Shown: one piece after another, positions 9,909-19,625 of the stretch
How positions within the stretch are numbered: the first letter of the stretch is position 1
Layout: each line of letters opens with the position of its first letter
NCBI RefSeq assembly: GCF_014640535.1
Contig: NZ_BMHD01000001.1
Location: 1-64,000, forward strand
Source of the DNA: Cnuibacter physcomitrellae
GTDB taxonomy: Bacteria; Actinomycetota; Actinomycetes; Actinomycetales; Microbacteriaceae
Direction: 5' to 3'
DNA: 64,000 bases
Translations under genes and position numbers: made by a program
Notes under the pieces: model-generated
The model's input: the letters and a program-made list of their open reading frames with translations, nothing else
The model's database searches: none
Told to the model about the DNA's origin: nothing

Positions 9909-10580
9909 ATGACCGAGATCGCCCGCCTCATCGACCACACGCTGCTGAAGCCCGAGGCCACCCGCGAGGACGTGGCCGCCCTCATCCGCGAGGCGGATGA
10001 GCTGGGCGTCTACTCCGTGTGCGTCTCGCCGTCGATGCTCCCGCTGACGTTCCCGGAGGGGTCGCAGCTCAAGCTCGCGGTGGTCTGCGGGTTCCCGAGC
10101 GGCAAGCACCACTCGTCGGTGAAGGCCGCCGAGGCCGCGCTCGCGGTGGCGCAGGGGGCCGACGAGGTCGACATGGTCATCGACGTGGGCGCCGCTCGCG
10201 AGGGTCGGTTCGACGCGGTCGAGGCCGACATCCGCGCCGTGCGCGAGGCCATCCCCGGCGCGGTGCTCAAGGTCATCATCGAGTCCGCCGCCCTCACCGA
10301 CGAGCAGATCGTCGGCGCCAGCCGTGCGGCGGTGGCGGCGCAGGCCGACTTCGTGAAGACCTCGACGGGCTTCCACCCGGCCGGCGGGGCCTCCGTCGAG
10401 GCCGTCGCCCTCATGGCGAAGACCGTGGAGGGGAAGCTCGGCGTGAAGGCGTCGGGCGGCATCCGCTCGGCCGAGGACGCCGAGCGCATGATCGCCGCGG
10501 GCGCCACCCGGCTCGGCGTCTCGTCGTCGCGCCAGGTGCTGAGCGGTGCCGCACCGGCGGCGTCCGGCTCCGGGTACTGA
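9909..10580 (+). CDS. deoC: Deoxyribose-phosphate aldolase
   Basis: Splits 2-deoxyribose 5-phosphate into glyceraldehyde 3-phosphate and acetaldehyde in deoxynucleoside catabolism. The 223 residues start [18 protein letters not shown]. The Schiff-base lysine is in DFVKTSTGF and the proton-relay lysine in [16 protein letters not shown] lies about 8 nt before the ATG at 9909. Length is normal for the family. It sits alone between xerD and parA with no other deo genes nearby. Confidence 0.95.
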   Translation: MTEIARLIDHTLLKPEATREDVAALIREADELGVYSVCVSPSMLPLTFPEGSQLKLAVVCGFPSGKHHSSVKAAEAALAVAQGADEVDMVIDVGAAREGRFDAVEADIRAVREAIPGAVLKVIIESAALTDEQIVGASRAAVAAQADFVKTSTGFHPAGGASVEAVALMAKTVEGKLGVKASGGIRSAEDAERMIAAGATRLGVSSSRQVLSGAAPAASGSGY

Positions 10581-10641
10581 GCCCGAGACACCCAGCCGGC
10601 GAAGCGCCGACGGGCTCGCGCCCGAAACAGCACCCCCTCGA

Positions 10642-10647
10642 TACAAT
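10642..10647 (+). promoter_or_regulatory. Probable -10 element upstream of parA
   Basis: TACAAT in the 114-bp gap after deoC is the best -10 match in this gap and stands out from the GC-rich surroundings. It is 47 nt before the parA start, leaving room for a leader with the GAGGAG ribosome-binding site. Confidence 0.45.
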
Positions 10648-10694
10648 CGTTCCAGCCCGGCCGAGCACGGCGGGGCGGATGAGGAGCATCGCCC

Positions 10695-11597
10695 GTGGCG
10701 GCACAGAACGCGACTGCGAAGGGCTCACGGCCCGACGCGCTCCCCGGCACCGACGTGCCCAGGATGGGCCCGACCGGTCGTCCCCTCCGTGAGTTCCCCG
10801 TGCCGGCGCCTCTGTCGTCGCACGGACCGGCCCGCATCATCGCCCTCTGCAACCAGAAGGGCGGCGTGGGCAAGACCACGACGAGCGTGAACGTGGGTGC
10901 CGCGCTCGCGGAGTACGGCCGCCGCGTGCTGGCCGTCGACTTCGACCCGCAGGGTGCGCTGTCGGCGGGGCTCGGCGTCGTCCCCCACGACACGCCCACC
11001 ATCTACGACCTGCTCCTCGGCACCGTGAAGGACCCGGCGGAGGCGATCGTCCCGACGAGCGTGCCCGGGCTCGACATCATCCCGGCGAACATCGACCTCT
11101 CGGCGGCCGAGGTGCACCTCATCAACGAGGTGGCGCGCGAGTCGATCCTGGCACGCGTGCTCCGCAAGGTCAGCGACCGCTACGACGTGATCCTGATCGA
11201 CTGCCAGCCCTCGCTCGGCCTGCTCACGGTCAACGCCCTCACGGCCAGCCACGGCGTGCTGATCCCGTTGGAGTGCGAGTACTTCGCGCTCCGCGGTGTG
11301 GCGCTCCTGGTCGAGACCATCGAGAAGGTCACCGACCGGCTGAACCCGGCGCTGACGCTCGACGGCATCCTCGCCACGATGTACGACCCGCGGACGCTGC
11401 ACTCTCGCGAGGTGCTCGAGCGCGTCGTCGAGACGTTCGGCGACAAGGTGTTCGAGACCGTCATCGGCCGCACGGTGAAGTTCCCGGATGCGACGGTCGC
11501 CGCGCGCCCGATCACGCAGTTCGCGCCGGAGCACCAGGCGGCGAAGTCCTACCAGCAGCTCGCCCGCGAGCTGGTCTTCCGTGGCGCGGTCGCCTAG
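10695..11597 (+). CDS. ParA/Soj-type chromosome-partitioning ATPase
   Basis: A 300-residue Walker-type ATPase with deviant Walker A KGGVGKTTT near residue 57, VDFDPQG, and IDCQPSLGLLTVNAL. The first 45 residues are a polar Pro-rich extension. No parB follows. Instead it leads directly into scpA and scpB, an arrangement conserved in Actinobacteria, so it is probably the second, scpAB-linked ParA and not the oriC-linked one. GTG start with GAGGAG about 9 nt upstream. The 3' end overlaps scpA by 17 bp. Confidence 0.92.
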   Translation: MAAQNATAKGSRPDALPGTDVPRMGPTGRPLREFPVPAPLSSHGPARIIALCNQKGGVGKTTTSVNVGAALAEYGRRVLAVDFDPQGALSAGLGVVPHDTPTIYDLLLGTVKDPAEAIVPTSVPGLDIIPANIDLSAAEVHLINEVARESILARVLRKVSDRYDVILIDCQPSLGLLTVNALTASHGVLIPLECEYFALRGVALLVETIEKVTDRLNPALTLDGILATMYDPRTLHSREVLERVVETFGDKVFETVIGRTVKFPDATVAARPITQFAPEHQAAKSYQQLARELVFRGAVA

Positions 11598-12414
11598 CCC
11601 CTCGCGGCCGATCCCGCTCGACGAACCGGCCGCGCCCGGGTTCTCCCTGACCCTCGACAACTTCGAGGGCCCGTTCGACCTCCTGCTCTCGCTCATCTCC
11701 AAGCACGAGCTCGACATCACCGAGGTGTCGCTGTCGAAGGTGACCGACGAGTTCATCTCCTACCTCAAGGGCCTCGACTCGGCTGAGGAGCTCGACCGTG
11801 CGTCCGAGTTCCTCGTGGTGGCGGCGACGCTGCTCGACCTGAAGATCGTGGGCCTCCTGCCCCAGGGGGAGCTCGTCGACGCGGAGGACGTCGCCCTCCT
11901 CGAGGCCCGCGACCTGCTGTTCGCCCGACTGCTGCAGTACCGCGCGTTCAAGGAGGTGTCGCAGTGGTTCGCCGCGGGGTTCGAGGCCGAGGCGACCAGG
12001 CGTCCTCGGTCGGTGCGCCTCGACGAGCGCTACCGCGCGCGGACCCCGGAGCTGGTGTGGACTCTCACGCCCGACGACTTCGCGGCGCTGGCCGTGCTGG
12101 CGCTCACGCCGAAGGAGCCGCCCGTCGTGGGGCTGGCGCACCTGCACGCGCCGCTGGTGAGCATCCGCGAGCAGGCGGCGCACATCGTGGCGGTGCTGCG
12201 GTCGGGCGAGCAGACGAGCTTCCGCGAGCTGATCGCCGGTGTGGTGGAGAAGGGCGTGGTCGTGGCGCGGTTCCTCGCCGTCCTGGAGCTGTACCGGCAT
12301 GCGGCGATCACGTTCGAGCAGCTGGAGCCGCTCGGCGAGCTCACCCTGCGGTGGAGCGCGCCGCACTGGAAGGACGAGAACCTGGCCAACCTGGGAGCCG
12401 ACTATGACAAGTGA
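11581..12414 (+). CDS. scpA: Segregation and condensation protein A
   Basis: The kleisin subunit of the SMC-ScpAB condensin. From the GTG at 11581, 277 residues. The N-terminal kleisin domain has LDNFEGPFDLLLSLISKHELDI near residues 22-40; the C-terminal winged helix is at about 200-270. The start is inferred from homology to the usual N-terminus, because the upstream part of the open frame is Arg/Ser-rich shadow sequence of parA. It overlaps parA by 17 bp and scpB by 11 bp. Confidence 0.92.
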   Translation: MARSPSPSRPIPLDEPAAPGFSLTLDNFEGPFDLLLSLISKHELDITEVSLSKVTDEFISYLKGLDSAEELDRASEFLVVAATLLDLKIVGLLPQGELVDAEDVALLEARDLLFARLLQYRAFKEVSQWFAAGFEAEATRRPRSVRLDERYRARTPELVWTLTPDDFAALAVLALTPKEPPVVGLAHLHAPLVSIREQAAHIVAVLRSGEQTSFRELIAGVVEKGVVVARFLAVLELYRHAAITFEQLEPLGELTLRWSAPHWKDENLANLGADYDK

Positions 12415-13021
12415 TGACCTCGACGCGTCCGAGCCCGGAGCGGGCGCCGCGGCGCCGGCCGTGCTCGACGTCGACCGCGCGATCGAGGCGATCCTCATGA
12501 TCGCCGACGAGCCGCAGAGCCTCGTCGCGCTCGCGACCGCGATCTCGCGGCCCGTGCCCGTCGTGCGGCAGGCCATCGAGCGCCTGGTCGACGACTACGA
12601 CGGCACGGCGCCCGGCACGGTGCGTCGTGGCTTCGAGCTCCGCGAGGTGGGCGGTGGCTGGCGCCTGTACGTCCGCAGCGAGTGGGACGACCTCGTCAGC
12701 GACTTCGTGCTGACGCAGAACCCCTCCAAGCTGTCGCAGGCGGCGCTCGAGACGCTCGCCGTGATCGCCTACAAGCAGCCAATCAGCAGGGGAGCGGTGG
12801 CCTCCATCCGCGCCGTGAACGTCGACTCGGTGGTCCGGACCCTGTTGAGCCGCGGGCTCATCACCGAGGTCTCGACGCAGGCCGAGACGGGGGCGATCCT
12901 CTACGGCACGACTGATCTGCTGCTGACCCAGCTCGGCGTGAACTCGCTCGAGGACCTGCCGCAGATCGCACCCCTGCTCGACGACGGCAGTGCGGGCTTC
13001 GACGAGGTGGTGGCGCGATGA
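12404..13021 (+). CDS. scpB: Segregation and condensation protein B
   Basis: Partner of ScpA in the SMC complex. The 205 residues form two winged-helix domains; the typical motif LSQAALETLAVIAYKQPISRGAVASIRAVNVD is near residues 107-140. The first 20 residues are acidic and disordered. The ATG at 12404 has GGGAG 8 nt upstream and lies inside the end of scpA. The stop overlaps the next gene as ATGA. Confidence 0.94.
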   Translation: MTSDDLDASEPGAGAAAPAVLDVDRAIEAILMIADEPQSLVALATAISRPVPVVRQAIERLVDDYDGTAPGTVRRGFELREVGGGWRLYVRSEWDDLVSDFVLTQNPSKLSQAALETLAVIAYKQPISRGAVASIRAVNVDSVVRTLLSRGLITEVSTQAETGAILYGTTDLLLTQLGVNSLEDLPQIAPLLDDGSAGFDEVVAR

Positions 13022-13815
13022 GCCCGTCGTCCGGTTCCGCTACCGGCTCCTCGTCCGGCTCCTCGCCGTCGGAGGAGGGCGTGCGCCTGCAGAAGGCGAT
13101 GGCCGCGGCCGGCGTCGCATCGCGGCGCGTATCGGAGCAGATGATCCAGGACGGGCGGGTCGAGGTCAACGGCACGGTCGTCACCGAGCTCGGCACCCGC
13201 ATCGACCCGCTCACCGACCAGGTGGCGGTCGACGGCGTCGCCGTGCAGCTCGATCCCGGCAAGCGCTATGTGATGCTCAACAAGCCCGTCGGCGTCGTGA
13301 GCTCGCTGGCCGACGAGCGCGGTCGTCCCGACCTCACCCGGTTCACCTCGCAGTTCGAGGAGCGGCTCTTCAACGTCGGCCGGCTCGACGCCGAGACCAG
13401 CGGACTCCTCATCCTCACCAACGACGGAGAGCTCGCCCACGTGCTCGCGCATCCGTCGTTCGGGGTCGCGAAGACCTACATCGCCAAGGTGGAGGGGCGC
13501 GTGACGCCGCAGACGCTGGCGCAGCTCACCAAGGGGATCGAGCTCGAGGACGGGCCCATCGCGGCCGACCGCGCCCGACTCCTCGACCAGGATGCACGGG
13601 GGCGCTCGATCGTCGAGGTGACCCTGCACTCCGGGCGCAACCGCATCGTGCGCCGGATGCTCGACGCGGTCGGGCACCCGGTCGTCGAGCTGGTGAGGCG
13701 CTCGTTCGGGCCGCTGCACCTCGGCACCCTCAAGGCGGGTGGGATGCGCGAGTTGACTAAGGTGGAGGTCGGCGAGCTGCTCAGTCTCTCGCGAGCCGGG
13801 ACGAACGAGGAGTAG
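13018..13815 (+). CDS. RluB/RsuA-type rRNA pseudouridine synthase
   Basis: Isomerises a uridine in rRNA, by family probably 23S U2605 (RluB). The 265 residues hold a Ser/Gly-rich N-terminus (about 1-18), an S4 domain ([16 protein letters not shown]) and the catalytic domain with [19 protein letters not shown], whose Asp is the nucleophile. ATGA overlap with scpB supports an scpA-scpB-rluB operon as in many Gram-positives. It ends 2 nt before tyrA. Confidence 0.93.
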   Translation: MSPSSGSATGSSSGSSPSEEGVRLQKAMAAAGVASRRVSEQMIQDGRVEVNGTVVTELGTRIDPLTDQVAVDGVAVQLDPGKRYVMLNKPVGVVSSLADERGRPDLTRFTSQFEERLFNVGRLDAETSGLLILTNDGELAHVLAHPSFGVAKTYIAKVEGRVTPQTLAQLTKGIELEDGPIAADRARLLDQDARGRSIVEVTLHSGRNRIVRRMLDAVGHPVVELVRRSFGPLHLGTLKAGGMRELTKVEVGELLSLSRAGTNEE

Positions 13816-13817
13816 GT

Positions 13818-14900
13818 GTGGTCGACAGCCGCCTGACGGGTCCGGTACGAGTCGTCGGAGTCGGGCTCCTCGGCACGAGCATCGCCCTCGGGCTCCGCGC
13901 TCGCGGGGTCGACGTCATCCTGTCGGATGCGTCGCCCACGAACGTGCGCATCGCCATCGACTACGGCGCCGGACGCGCGGCGGGAGAGCTCGACGAGCCG
14001 CAGCTGATCGTCGTGTGCGTGCCGCCCGACGTGACCGCCGACGTGATCGTCCGCGAGCTGTCGGCGTACCCGGGCGCGATCGTCACCGACGTGGCCAGCG
14101 TGAAGAAGCCCATCCTCGACGCCGTCGCGGCCGCCGGCGGCGACCTGACGCGGTACGTCGGCTCCCACCCGATGGCCGGCCGCGAACGGGGCGGGCCGAC
14201 GGCGGGGCGCGCCGACCTCTTCCTCAACCGGCCGTGGGTGGTCGCCGGTCACCCGGCCATCTCGTATCAGACCGCCGCGGCGGTCGACGACCTGATCCTC
14301 GACCTCGGGGCGACGCTGATCGAGCTCGACGCCGAGACGCACGACGCCGCCGTCGCGCTCGTCTCGCACGCGCCGCAGGTGGTGTCGAGCCTGATGGCCC
14401 GCCGTCTCGCCGGGGCTCCCGACGAGGCGGTCGACCTCGCGGGCGGGGGCATCCGCGACCTCACCCGCATCGCGGCGTCCGATCCGACGCTGTGGGTGCA
14501 GATCCTGGGCGCCAACGGCCGCCAGGTCGCGTCGGTGCTGCGGGAGCTGCGCGACGACCTCGACCAGATGATCGAGGCGCTCGACGAGCCCGACGCCCCG
14601 GGATCGCGCCGCGTGGTCGCCGAGCAACTGGCGGGCGGCAACGCCGGCGTCGCGCGGCTGCCCGGCAAGCACGGACAGAACCGGCGGTACACGTCGATGA
14701 TCGTGATGGTGGACGACAAGCCGGGAGAGCTCGGCAGGCTGTTCGGCGAGCTGGGCGAGATCGGGGTCAACATCGAGGACCTCCGGCTCGAGCACTCGCC
14801 GGAGGCGCAGGTGGGTCTGGCGGAGGTGTTCGTCGTGCCCGAGGCGTTCGACCCCGTGGTCGAGGAGCTTCAACGACGCGGATGGAGGATCGCGGGATGA
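13818..14900 (+). CDS. tyrA: Prephenate dehydrogenase
   Basis: Converts prephenate to 4-hydroxyphenylpyruvate for tyrosine synthesis. The 360 residues begin with a Rossmann fold ([21 protein letters not shown]), followed by the catalytic [13 protein letters not shown] motif near residue 113 and the helical dimerisation domain. The C-terminal 70 residues ([20 protein letters not shown]) form an ACT domain, which suggests feedback control by an amino acid. GTG start at 13818, ATGA overlap with cmk. Confidence 0.94.
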   Translation: MVDSRLTGPVRVVGVGLLGTSIALGLRARGVDVILSDASPTNVRIAIDYGAGRAAGELDEPQLIVVCVPPDVTADVIVRELSAYPGAIVTDVASVKKPILDAVAAAGGDLTRYVGSHPMAGRERGGPTAGRADLFLNRPWVVAGHPAISYQTAAAVDDLILDLGATLIELDAETHDAAVALVSHAPQVVSSLMARRLAGAPDEAVDLAGGGIRDLTRIAASDPTLWVQILGANGRQVASVLRELRDDLDQMIEALDEPDAPGSRRVVAEQLAGGNAGVARLPGKHGQNRRYTSMIVMVDDKPGELGRLFGELGEIGVNIEDLRLEHSPEAQVGLAEVFVVPEAFDPVVEELQRRGWRIAG

Positions 14901-15703
14901 CGGACGGATCGAGAGAGGTCTCGGCCTCTGCTTCGGCTTCTGGCTCGGTGCCGGCTTCGTACTCGGTGCCGGCTTCGGCTTCTGTGCCGGCTTCGGACGG
15001 CGCCGCGGCGGTGCCCGGTGGACCGACGCCGGTCGTGGTGGCGGTGGACGGGCCCGCGGGCAGCGGGAAGTCGAGCGTGAGCCGGGCCGCCGCCGAGGCC
15101 CTCGGCTACGGCTACCTCGACACCGGAGCCTGCTACCGCGCGCTGTCGTGGGCGGTGCTCGACTCCGGGATCGACGCGGCGGTCGCCGCCGACGTCGTCG
15201 CCGGACTCGACTCCTTCGACTTCTCCATCGGGACCGACCCCGGCAACTACTTCGTCCTCGTGCGCGACGTCGACGTGACGCAGGCGATCCGCGAGCCTCG
15301 GGTGACCGGGGTGGTGAGCCTCATCGCCCGCGTGCCCGAGGTGCGCGACTGGCTCACGCGGAGGTTCCGGGGCATCATCCGCTCCACGCCCTTCGACGGG
15401 ATCGTGGTGGAGGGACGCGACATCACCACCGTCGTCGCGCCGGATGCGCCGGTGCGGATCCTGCTCACCGCATCCGAAGAGGCTAGAATGGGTCGTCGCT
15501 CGAAGGAGCTGACCTCCGAATCGCCCGAGGCGGTGGGCGAGGCGCTCCGATCCCGCGATCGAGCGGACTCCCGCGTCGTCGACTTCATGACCGCGGCCGA
15601 CGGGGTCACGACGCTCGACTCGACCGACCTCGACTTCGACCAGACCGTGGCTGCGGTGGTCGAGCTCGTGACGACCACGACCTCAAGGACAACCGATGGC
15701 TGA
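14897..15703 (+). CDS. cmk: Cytidylate kinase with low-complexity N-terminus
   Basis: Phosphorylates CMP and dCMP. The kinase proper begins about residue 44 with [24 protein letters not shown] (P-loop), then [10 protein letters not shown] and [24 protein letters not shown]. The 268-residue protein is longer than the usual 225 because residues 8-36 are a Ser/Ala/Val/Pro repeat encoded by short DNA repeats (14918-15000) with lower G+C than the flanks. ATG at 14897 overlaps the tyrA stop; the 3' end overlaps der by 8 bp. Confidence 0.94.
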   Translation: MTDGSREVSASASASGSVPASYSVPASASVPASDGAAAVPGGPTPVVVAVDGPAGSGKSSVSRAAAEALGYGYLDTGACYRALSWAVLDSGIDAAVAADVVAGLDSFDFSIGTDPGNYFVLVRDVDVTQAIREPRVTGVVSLIARVPEVRDWLTRRFRGIIRSTPFDGIVVEGRDITTVVAPDAPVRILLTASEEARMGRRSKELTSESPEAVGEALRSRDRADSRVVDFMTAADGVTTLDSTDLDFDQTVAAVVELVTTTTSRTTDG

Positions 15704-17246
15704 CGACACCACCCCGGCCGGCTCTGACCCGGACCTCGGCGACGGACCGGACTTCGACGACGGAGTCGACGACGACCTGGTCGGCGCTCTCGCCGACGTC
15801 GACGACGAGCTCGCCGAGGCGCGCGCCTCCACCCTGCGCGCCTCGCTCGAAGAGTACGAACTCGACGAGGGCGACTACGACCTCCTCGAGCTCACCGAGG
15901 ACTTCCCGGACGGGCAGTTCTTCCTGCCCGCGCTCCCGGTGCTCGCGATCGTCGGGCGGCCGAACGTCGGCAAGTCGGCGCTCGTGAACCGCATCCTCGG
16001 CCGCCGCGAGGCCGTCGTCGAGGACGTGCCCGGTGTGACGCGAGACCGCGTCTCGTACAAGGCCGAGTGGGCGGGCCGCCGCTTCACGCTGGTCGACACC
16101 GGCGGCTGGGAGCCCGACGCCCGCGGCATCGACGCGGCCGTCGCGGCGCAGGCCGAGGTCGCGATCGACCTCGCCGACGTCGTCCTCTTCGTGGTCGACG
16201 CCAACGTGGGCGCCACCGCGACCGACGAGCACGTCGTGCGCCTGCTGCGCCGCGCCAAGAAGCCCGTCTTCCTCGCGGCGAACAAGGTCGACGACACCCG
16301 TCAGGAGCCCAACGCGGCAGCGCTGTGGTCGCTCGGCCTCGGCGAGCCCTACCCGGTGTCGGCCCTGCACGGCCGCGGCGTCGCCGACCTGCTCGACGTC
16401 ATCATGGCGAAGATGCCCGAGGTGTCCGCCGTGGCGAAGCAGGAGGTGGGCGGGCCCCGGCGCGTCGCCATCCTGGGTCGGCCGAACGTCGGCAAGTCGT
16501 CGCTGCTCAACAAGGCGGCGGGCGAGGAGCGCGTCGTCGTCAACGAGCTCGCGGGCACCACGCGCGACCCGGTCGACGAGCAGATCGAGCTCGCCGGCAA
16601 GGTGTGGACGTTCGTCGACACGGCCGGCATCCGGAAGCGCGTGCACCTGCAGCAGGGCGCCGACTTCTACGCGTCGCTCCGCACGGCCGCCGCGCTCGAG
16701 AAGGCGGAGGTCGCGGTCGTCGTCCTCGACGTGACCGAGCCGATCAGCACGCAGGACCTCCGCATCATCGACCTGGTCCTCGAGTCGGGCCGCGCTCTCG
16801 TGCTGGCCTTCAACAAGTGGGACCTGCTCGACGACGAGCGTCGCCGGTACCTCGAGCGCGAGATCGAGCAGGACCTCCACCACGTCACGTGGGCTCCGCG
16901 CGTCAACATCTCGGCGCGCACCGGGCGGCACCTCGAGAAGCTCGTGCCGGCCCTCGAGACCGCGCTCGACTCGTGGGACACCCGGATCCCCACGGGCAAG
17001 TTCAACGCGTTCCTCACCGAGCTGGTGGCGGCGCATCCGCACCCGGTCCGCGGGGGCAAGCAGCCCCGCATCCTGTTCGGCACCCAGGCCGCGACGCGGC
17101 CGCCGACCTTCGTGCTGTTCACCACCGGGTTCCTCGACCCGGGGTATCGCCGCTTCATCCAGCGGCGCCTGCGCGAGGTGTACGGCTTCCAGGGGACGCC
17201 GATCATCACGAACATGCGCGTCCGCGAGAAGCGCCCGCGCCGCTGA
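15696..17246 (+). CDS. der: Ribosome-associated GTPase Der (EngA)
   Basis: A double GTPase for 50S subunit assembly. Two G domains are visible: [13 protein letters not shown] near residue 88 with DTGGWEP and ANKVD, and [13 protein letters not shown] near residue 264 with DTAGIRK and NKWD. A KH-like domain forms the last 120 residues. An acidic extension of about 80 residues (rich in Asp/Gly/Glu) precedes the first G domain, as in other actinobacterial Der proteins. It follows cmk with an 8-bp overlap and ends the plus-strand housekeeping block. Confidence 0.96.
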   Translation: MADDTTPAGSDPDLGDGPDFDDGVDDDLVGALADVDDELAEARASTLRASLEEYELDEGDYDLLELTEDFPDGQFFLPALPVLAIVGRPNVGKSALVNRILGRREAVVEDVPGVTRDRVSYKAEWAGRRFTLVDTGGWEPDARGIDAAVAAQAEVAIDLADVVLFVVDANVGATATDEHVVRLLRRAKKPVFLAANKVDDTRQEPNAAALWSLGLGEPYPVSALHGRGVADLLDVIMAKMPEVSAVAKQEVGGPRRVAILGRPNVGKSSLLNKAAGEERVVVNELAGTTRDPVDEQIELAGKVWTFVDTAGIRKRVHLQQGADFYASLRTAAALEKAEVAVVVLDVTEPISTQDLRIIDLVLESGRALVLAFNKWDLLDDERRRYLEREIEQDLHHVTWAPRVNISARTGRHLEKLVPALETALDSWDTRIPTGKFNAFLTELVAAHPHPVRGGKQPRILFGTQAATRPPTFVLFTTGFLDPGYRRFIQRRLREVYGFQGTPIITNMRVREKRPRR

Positions 17247-17273
17247 CGTCTCTCGTCCTGCCCCCTTGGTGGG

Positions 17274-17329
17274 CTTTGTCCAGGTTTCCGTCGCGAAACG
17301 CGAAGATCGCGACGGAAACGTGGACAAGG
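17274..17329. repeat. Long inverted repeat A between convergent genes
   Basis: Arms at 17274-17295 and 17308-17329 pair at 20 of 22 positions around a 12-nt loop. The left arm starts CTTTGTCCAGG. It lies 27 bp after the der stop, between der and a convergent gene. A bidirectional terminator is the most likely role, though there is no T run. Confidence 0.8.
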
Positions 17330-17374
17330 CCGGGGGAGTTCGGGACGGCGCAGGGCCGCGGACGCGCGGGTAAA

Positions 17375-17447
17375 CGCAGAAAGGTCGCCTGAGAGCTGAC
17401 ACGCGCCGTATATGGCGGCGTGCTCGCTCTCAGGCGACCTTTCTGCG
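17375..17447. repeat. Long inverted repeat B, perfect 21-bp arms
   Basis: Arms 17375-17395 (starts CGCAGAAAGG) and 17427-17447 are perfectly complementary over 21 bp. The 31-nt loop contains a smaller hairpin (ACGC-GCC / GGC-GGCGT). It sits 45 bp beyond the stop of the minus-strand LLM gene and forms a pair with repeat A. The two have unrelated arm sequences. Confidence 0.85.
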
Positions 17448-17492
17448 GTGACCGGGCGTCGGCGGCCGTCCTCGGGCCGCCGACGGGCGGGG

Positions 17493-18710
17493 TCAGAGGC
17501 CGAACGCGGCGCCCTGGCGGGCGGGAGTGCCGGCGCCGGCGGGAGTCGCGGCGGCGGCCGCCTCCGCGTCGTCCTCGGCGGTCTTGCCGGTCCAGCGGTC
17601 CTCGGCCACGACGTGCTCGTGCTGCTCGCCCTTCGCGCGAGCGGCGGCGACCATCTCGGCGTGGGTGGGCGGGTTCGAGGGCACGTGCGCGGGGCGCTTC
17701 GACTCGTTCTCCTTGCGGAGGGCGGGCACGATCTCCTCGGCGAGGATGTCGATCTGCTCGAGCACCGTCTTGAGAGGCAGGCCGGCGTGGTCGATGAGGA
17801 ACAGCTGGCGCTGGTAGTCGCCGACCTGCTCGCGCATCGACGCGTAGCGGTCGATGACCTGCTGCGGGCTGCCCACCGTGAGCGGGGTCTCGGTGCTGAA
17901 GTCCTCGAGGGTCGGGCCGTGACCATACACCGGCGCGTTGTCGAAGTACGGACGGAACTCGTCGACCGCGGCCTGCGAGTTCTTGCGGGCGAAGAACTGC
18001 CCGCCGAGTCCGACGATCGCCTGGTCGGCGGCGCCATGACCGTAGTGCTCGAAGCGCTGACGGTAGAAGTTCACCATCTGCTTCGTGTGCCGGATGGGCC
18101 AGAAGATGTTGTTGTGGAAGAAGCCGTCGCCGTAGTACGCCGCCTGCTCCGCGATCTGCGGGCTGCGGATGCTGCCGTGCCAGACGAACGGCGCGACTCC
18201 GTCGAGCGGACGCGGGGTCGCCGTGAAGCCCTGCAGGGGCGTGCGGAACTTGCCCGACCAGTCCACGACCTCCTCGTCCCAGAGGCGACGGAGGAGCGCG
18301 TAGTTCTCGACGGCGAGCTCGAGGCCGTTGCGGATGTCCTGTCCGAACCACGGGTAGACGGGGCCGGTGTTGCCGCGGCCCATCATGAGGTCCATGCGGC
18401 CGTCGGAGATGACCTGCAGCATGGCGTAGTCCTCGGCGATCTTCACCGGGTCGTTGGTCGTGATGAGCGTGGTGCTCGTCGAGAGGATGATGTTCTCAGT
18501 CGTGCCCGCGAGGTAGCCGAGGATGGTCGTGGGGGAGGACGCGACGAACGGCGGGTTGTGGTGCTCTCCGGTCGCGAAGACGTCGAGGCCCGCCTGGTCT
18601 GCGTGCTGCGCGATGGTCAGCAGAGACTTCACTCGCTCGGTGTCGTCGGGCGTGCGTCCGGTGGTGGGGTCGGTGGTCACATCGCTGACGGTGAAGATCC
18701 CGAACTGCAT
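17493..18710 (-). CDS. LLM-class flavin-dependent oxidoreductase
   Basis: A luciferase-like monooxygenase of 405 residues with the (beta/alpha)8 family pattern: N-terminal MQFGIFTVSD, ATGEHHNPPF, then SDGRMDLMMGRGN and VWHGSIRSPQIAEQAA. It probably uses reduced FMN or F420; the substrate is unknown. The last 60 residues are an Ala/Glu-rich tail beyond the barrel. A GAAAGG ribosome-binding site precedes the ATG, and a small palindrome lies 24-37 bp upstream. Its neighbour behind it is a TetR regulator on the same strand. Confidence 0.88.
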   Translation of the reverse strand: MQFGIFTVSDVTTDPTTGRTPDDTERVKSLLTIAQHADQAGLDVFATGEHHNPPFVASSPTTILGYLAGTTENIILSTSTTLITTNDPVKIAEDYAMLQVISDGRMDLMMGRGNTGPVYPWFGQDIRNGLELAVENYALLRRLWDEEVVDWSGKFRTPLQGFTATPRPLDGVAPFVWHGSIRSPQIAEQAAYYGDGFFHNNIFWPIRHTKQMVNFYRQRFEHYGHGAADQAIVGLGGQFFARKNSQAAVDEFRPYFDNAPVYGHGPTLEDFSTETPLTVGSPQQVIDRYASMREQVGDYQRQLFLIDHAGLPLKTVLEQIDILAEEIVPALRKENESKRPAHVPSNPPTHAEMVAAARAKGEQHEHVVAEDRWTGKTAEDDAEAAAAATPAGAGTPARQGAAFGL

Positions 18711-18733
18711 GGTCTAGCCTTTCGCTCCAGATT

Positions 18734-18747
18734 CATGCATTTGCATG
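18734..18747. promoter_or_regulatory. Palindromic operator candidate upstream of LLM gene
   Basis: CATGCA-TT-TGCATG is a perfect inverted repeat in an AT-richer patch 24 bp before the LLM start. It would overlap the promoter of that gene. The TetR protein encoded just upstream (19434 to 18823, same strand) is the obvious candidate binder, but this is inference. Confidence 0.45.
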
Positions 18748-18822
18748 TACTCGTTGCAACCAGGGTAGCAGGCTAGGTATTCCCACGGGATCTCGGTGTC
18801 TTCTCGGCGGCTCGCAGCGCCC

Positions 18823-19434
18823 TCATCGGCTGACCCGGGGCCACCAGGGCGGCATCGTGTCGACCACTGCGGCCGCGAACACCTCGACGTCCGTCCGGTC
18901 GGAGGTGGCCCACAACTCGAGGGCGCCCACCAGGCCGCCGGCGATGTGGGCGGCCAGCACGGCGGGGTCGCTGGCCAGTGCCAGATCGTGGCGCCGCCAG
19001 ACCTCGACGGCGAGGTCGGCCCTGGCGCGCATCCGCTTGCTCAACGTCCGGCGGAAGCCGGCGTCGTTGGTGAGGGCGAAGAGGCGGCGGTAGACGGCGC
19101 GGTTCTCGAGGATGTGCTGGAGCTCGTCGATGAGGGCGACGTCGTACGCGCTCGAGACCGCATCCGCGTCGACGTCGTCGAAGGCCTCGGGCGAGCCGCC
19201 GACGTCGGCGAGCGAGTCGAGCATGTCGGCGAACACGTCGGACGCGAACGCTTCGATGGTGGGGTAGTGCCCGTAGAAGGTCGTGCGGTGGACGTCGGCC
19301 TCGCGGCAGAGCTGCGAGACCGTGATGTCGGCGAGGTCGTGCTCGGCCAGGAGGGTGAAGAGGGCCTCCTGCAACGCCCGCGAGGTGCGGGCCGCCCGGG
19401 GCTCCTGGGGGTTCCGTTGTCGAGCGCTGCTCAC
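18823..19434 (-). CDS. TetR family transcriptional regulator
   Basis: A 203-residue repressor with an N-terminal helix-turn-helix: RTSRALQEALFTLLAEHDLADITVSQLCREADVHRTTFYGHYPTIEAFASDVF, a standard TetR pattern. The C-terminal part is an unclassified TetR ligand domain. The GTG at 19434 is preferred: CATAAT lies 6 nt upstream, so a leaderless mRNA is likely. An in-frame ATG at 19473 is the alternative. It stands directly upstream of the LLM oxidoreductase gene on the same strand and may regulate it. Confidence 0.85.
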   Translation of the reverse strand: MSSARQRNPQEPRAARTSRALQEALFTLLAEHDLADITVSQLCREADVHRTTFYGHYPTIEAFASDVFADMLDSLADVGGSPEAFDDVDADAVSSAYDVALIDELQHILENRAVYRRLFALTNDAGFRRTLSKRMRARADLAVEVWRRHDLALASDPAVLAAHIAGGLVGALELWATSDRTDVEVFAAAVVDTMPPWWPRVSR

Positions 19435-19558
19435 TGCTCGATTATGCCGTGCGCCGAGGTGCGGGGCGAGCACCTCGTTCGTGGGTCACGCCGGCTCCAG
19501 GGGTTTCGCAGCGAGCGCGCGTGGCTTCCGCCATCCCTCTGGAGTTCCGCCATCCTGG

Positions 19559-19596
19559 TGGCCTTTCGCCACATGCATGCGGATGGCGAAAGGCCA
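19559..19596. repeat. Inverted repeat after ROK gene, perfect 13-bp arms
   Basis: TGGCCTTTCGCCA (19559-19571) and TGGCGAAAGGCCA (19584-19596) enclose a 12-nt loop containing CATGCATG. It is 30 bp beyond the stop of the minus-strand ROK gene and about 125 bp before the TetR start. It is probably a terminator for the ROK transcript. The CCTTTCGC arm motif recurs in the inverted repeat at 38408. Confidence 0.8.
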
Positions 19597-19625
19597 AGGG
19601 TGTGGCGAAACGAGGGAAGGACGGG

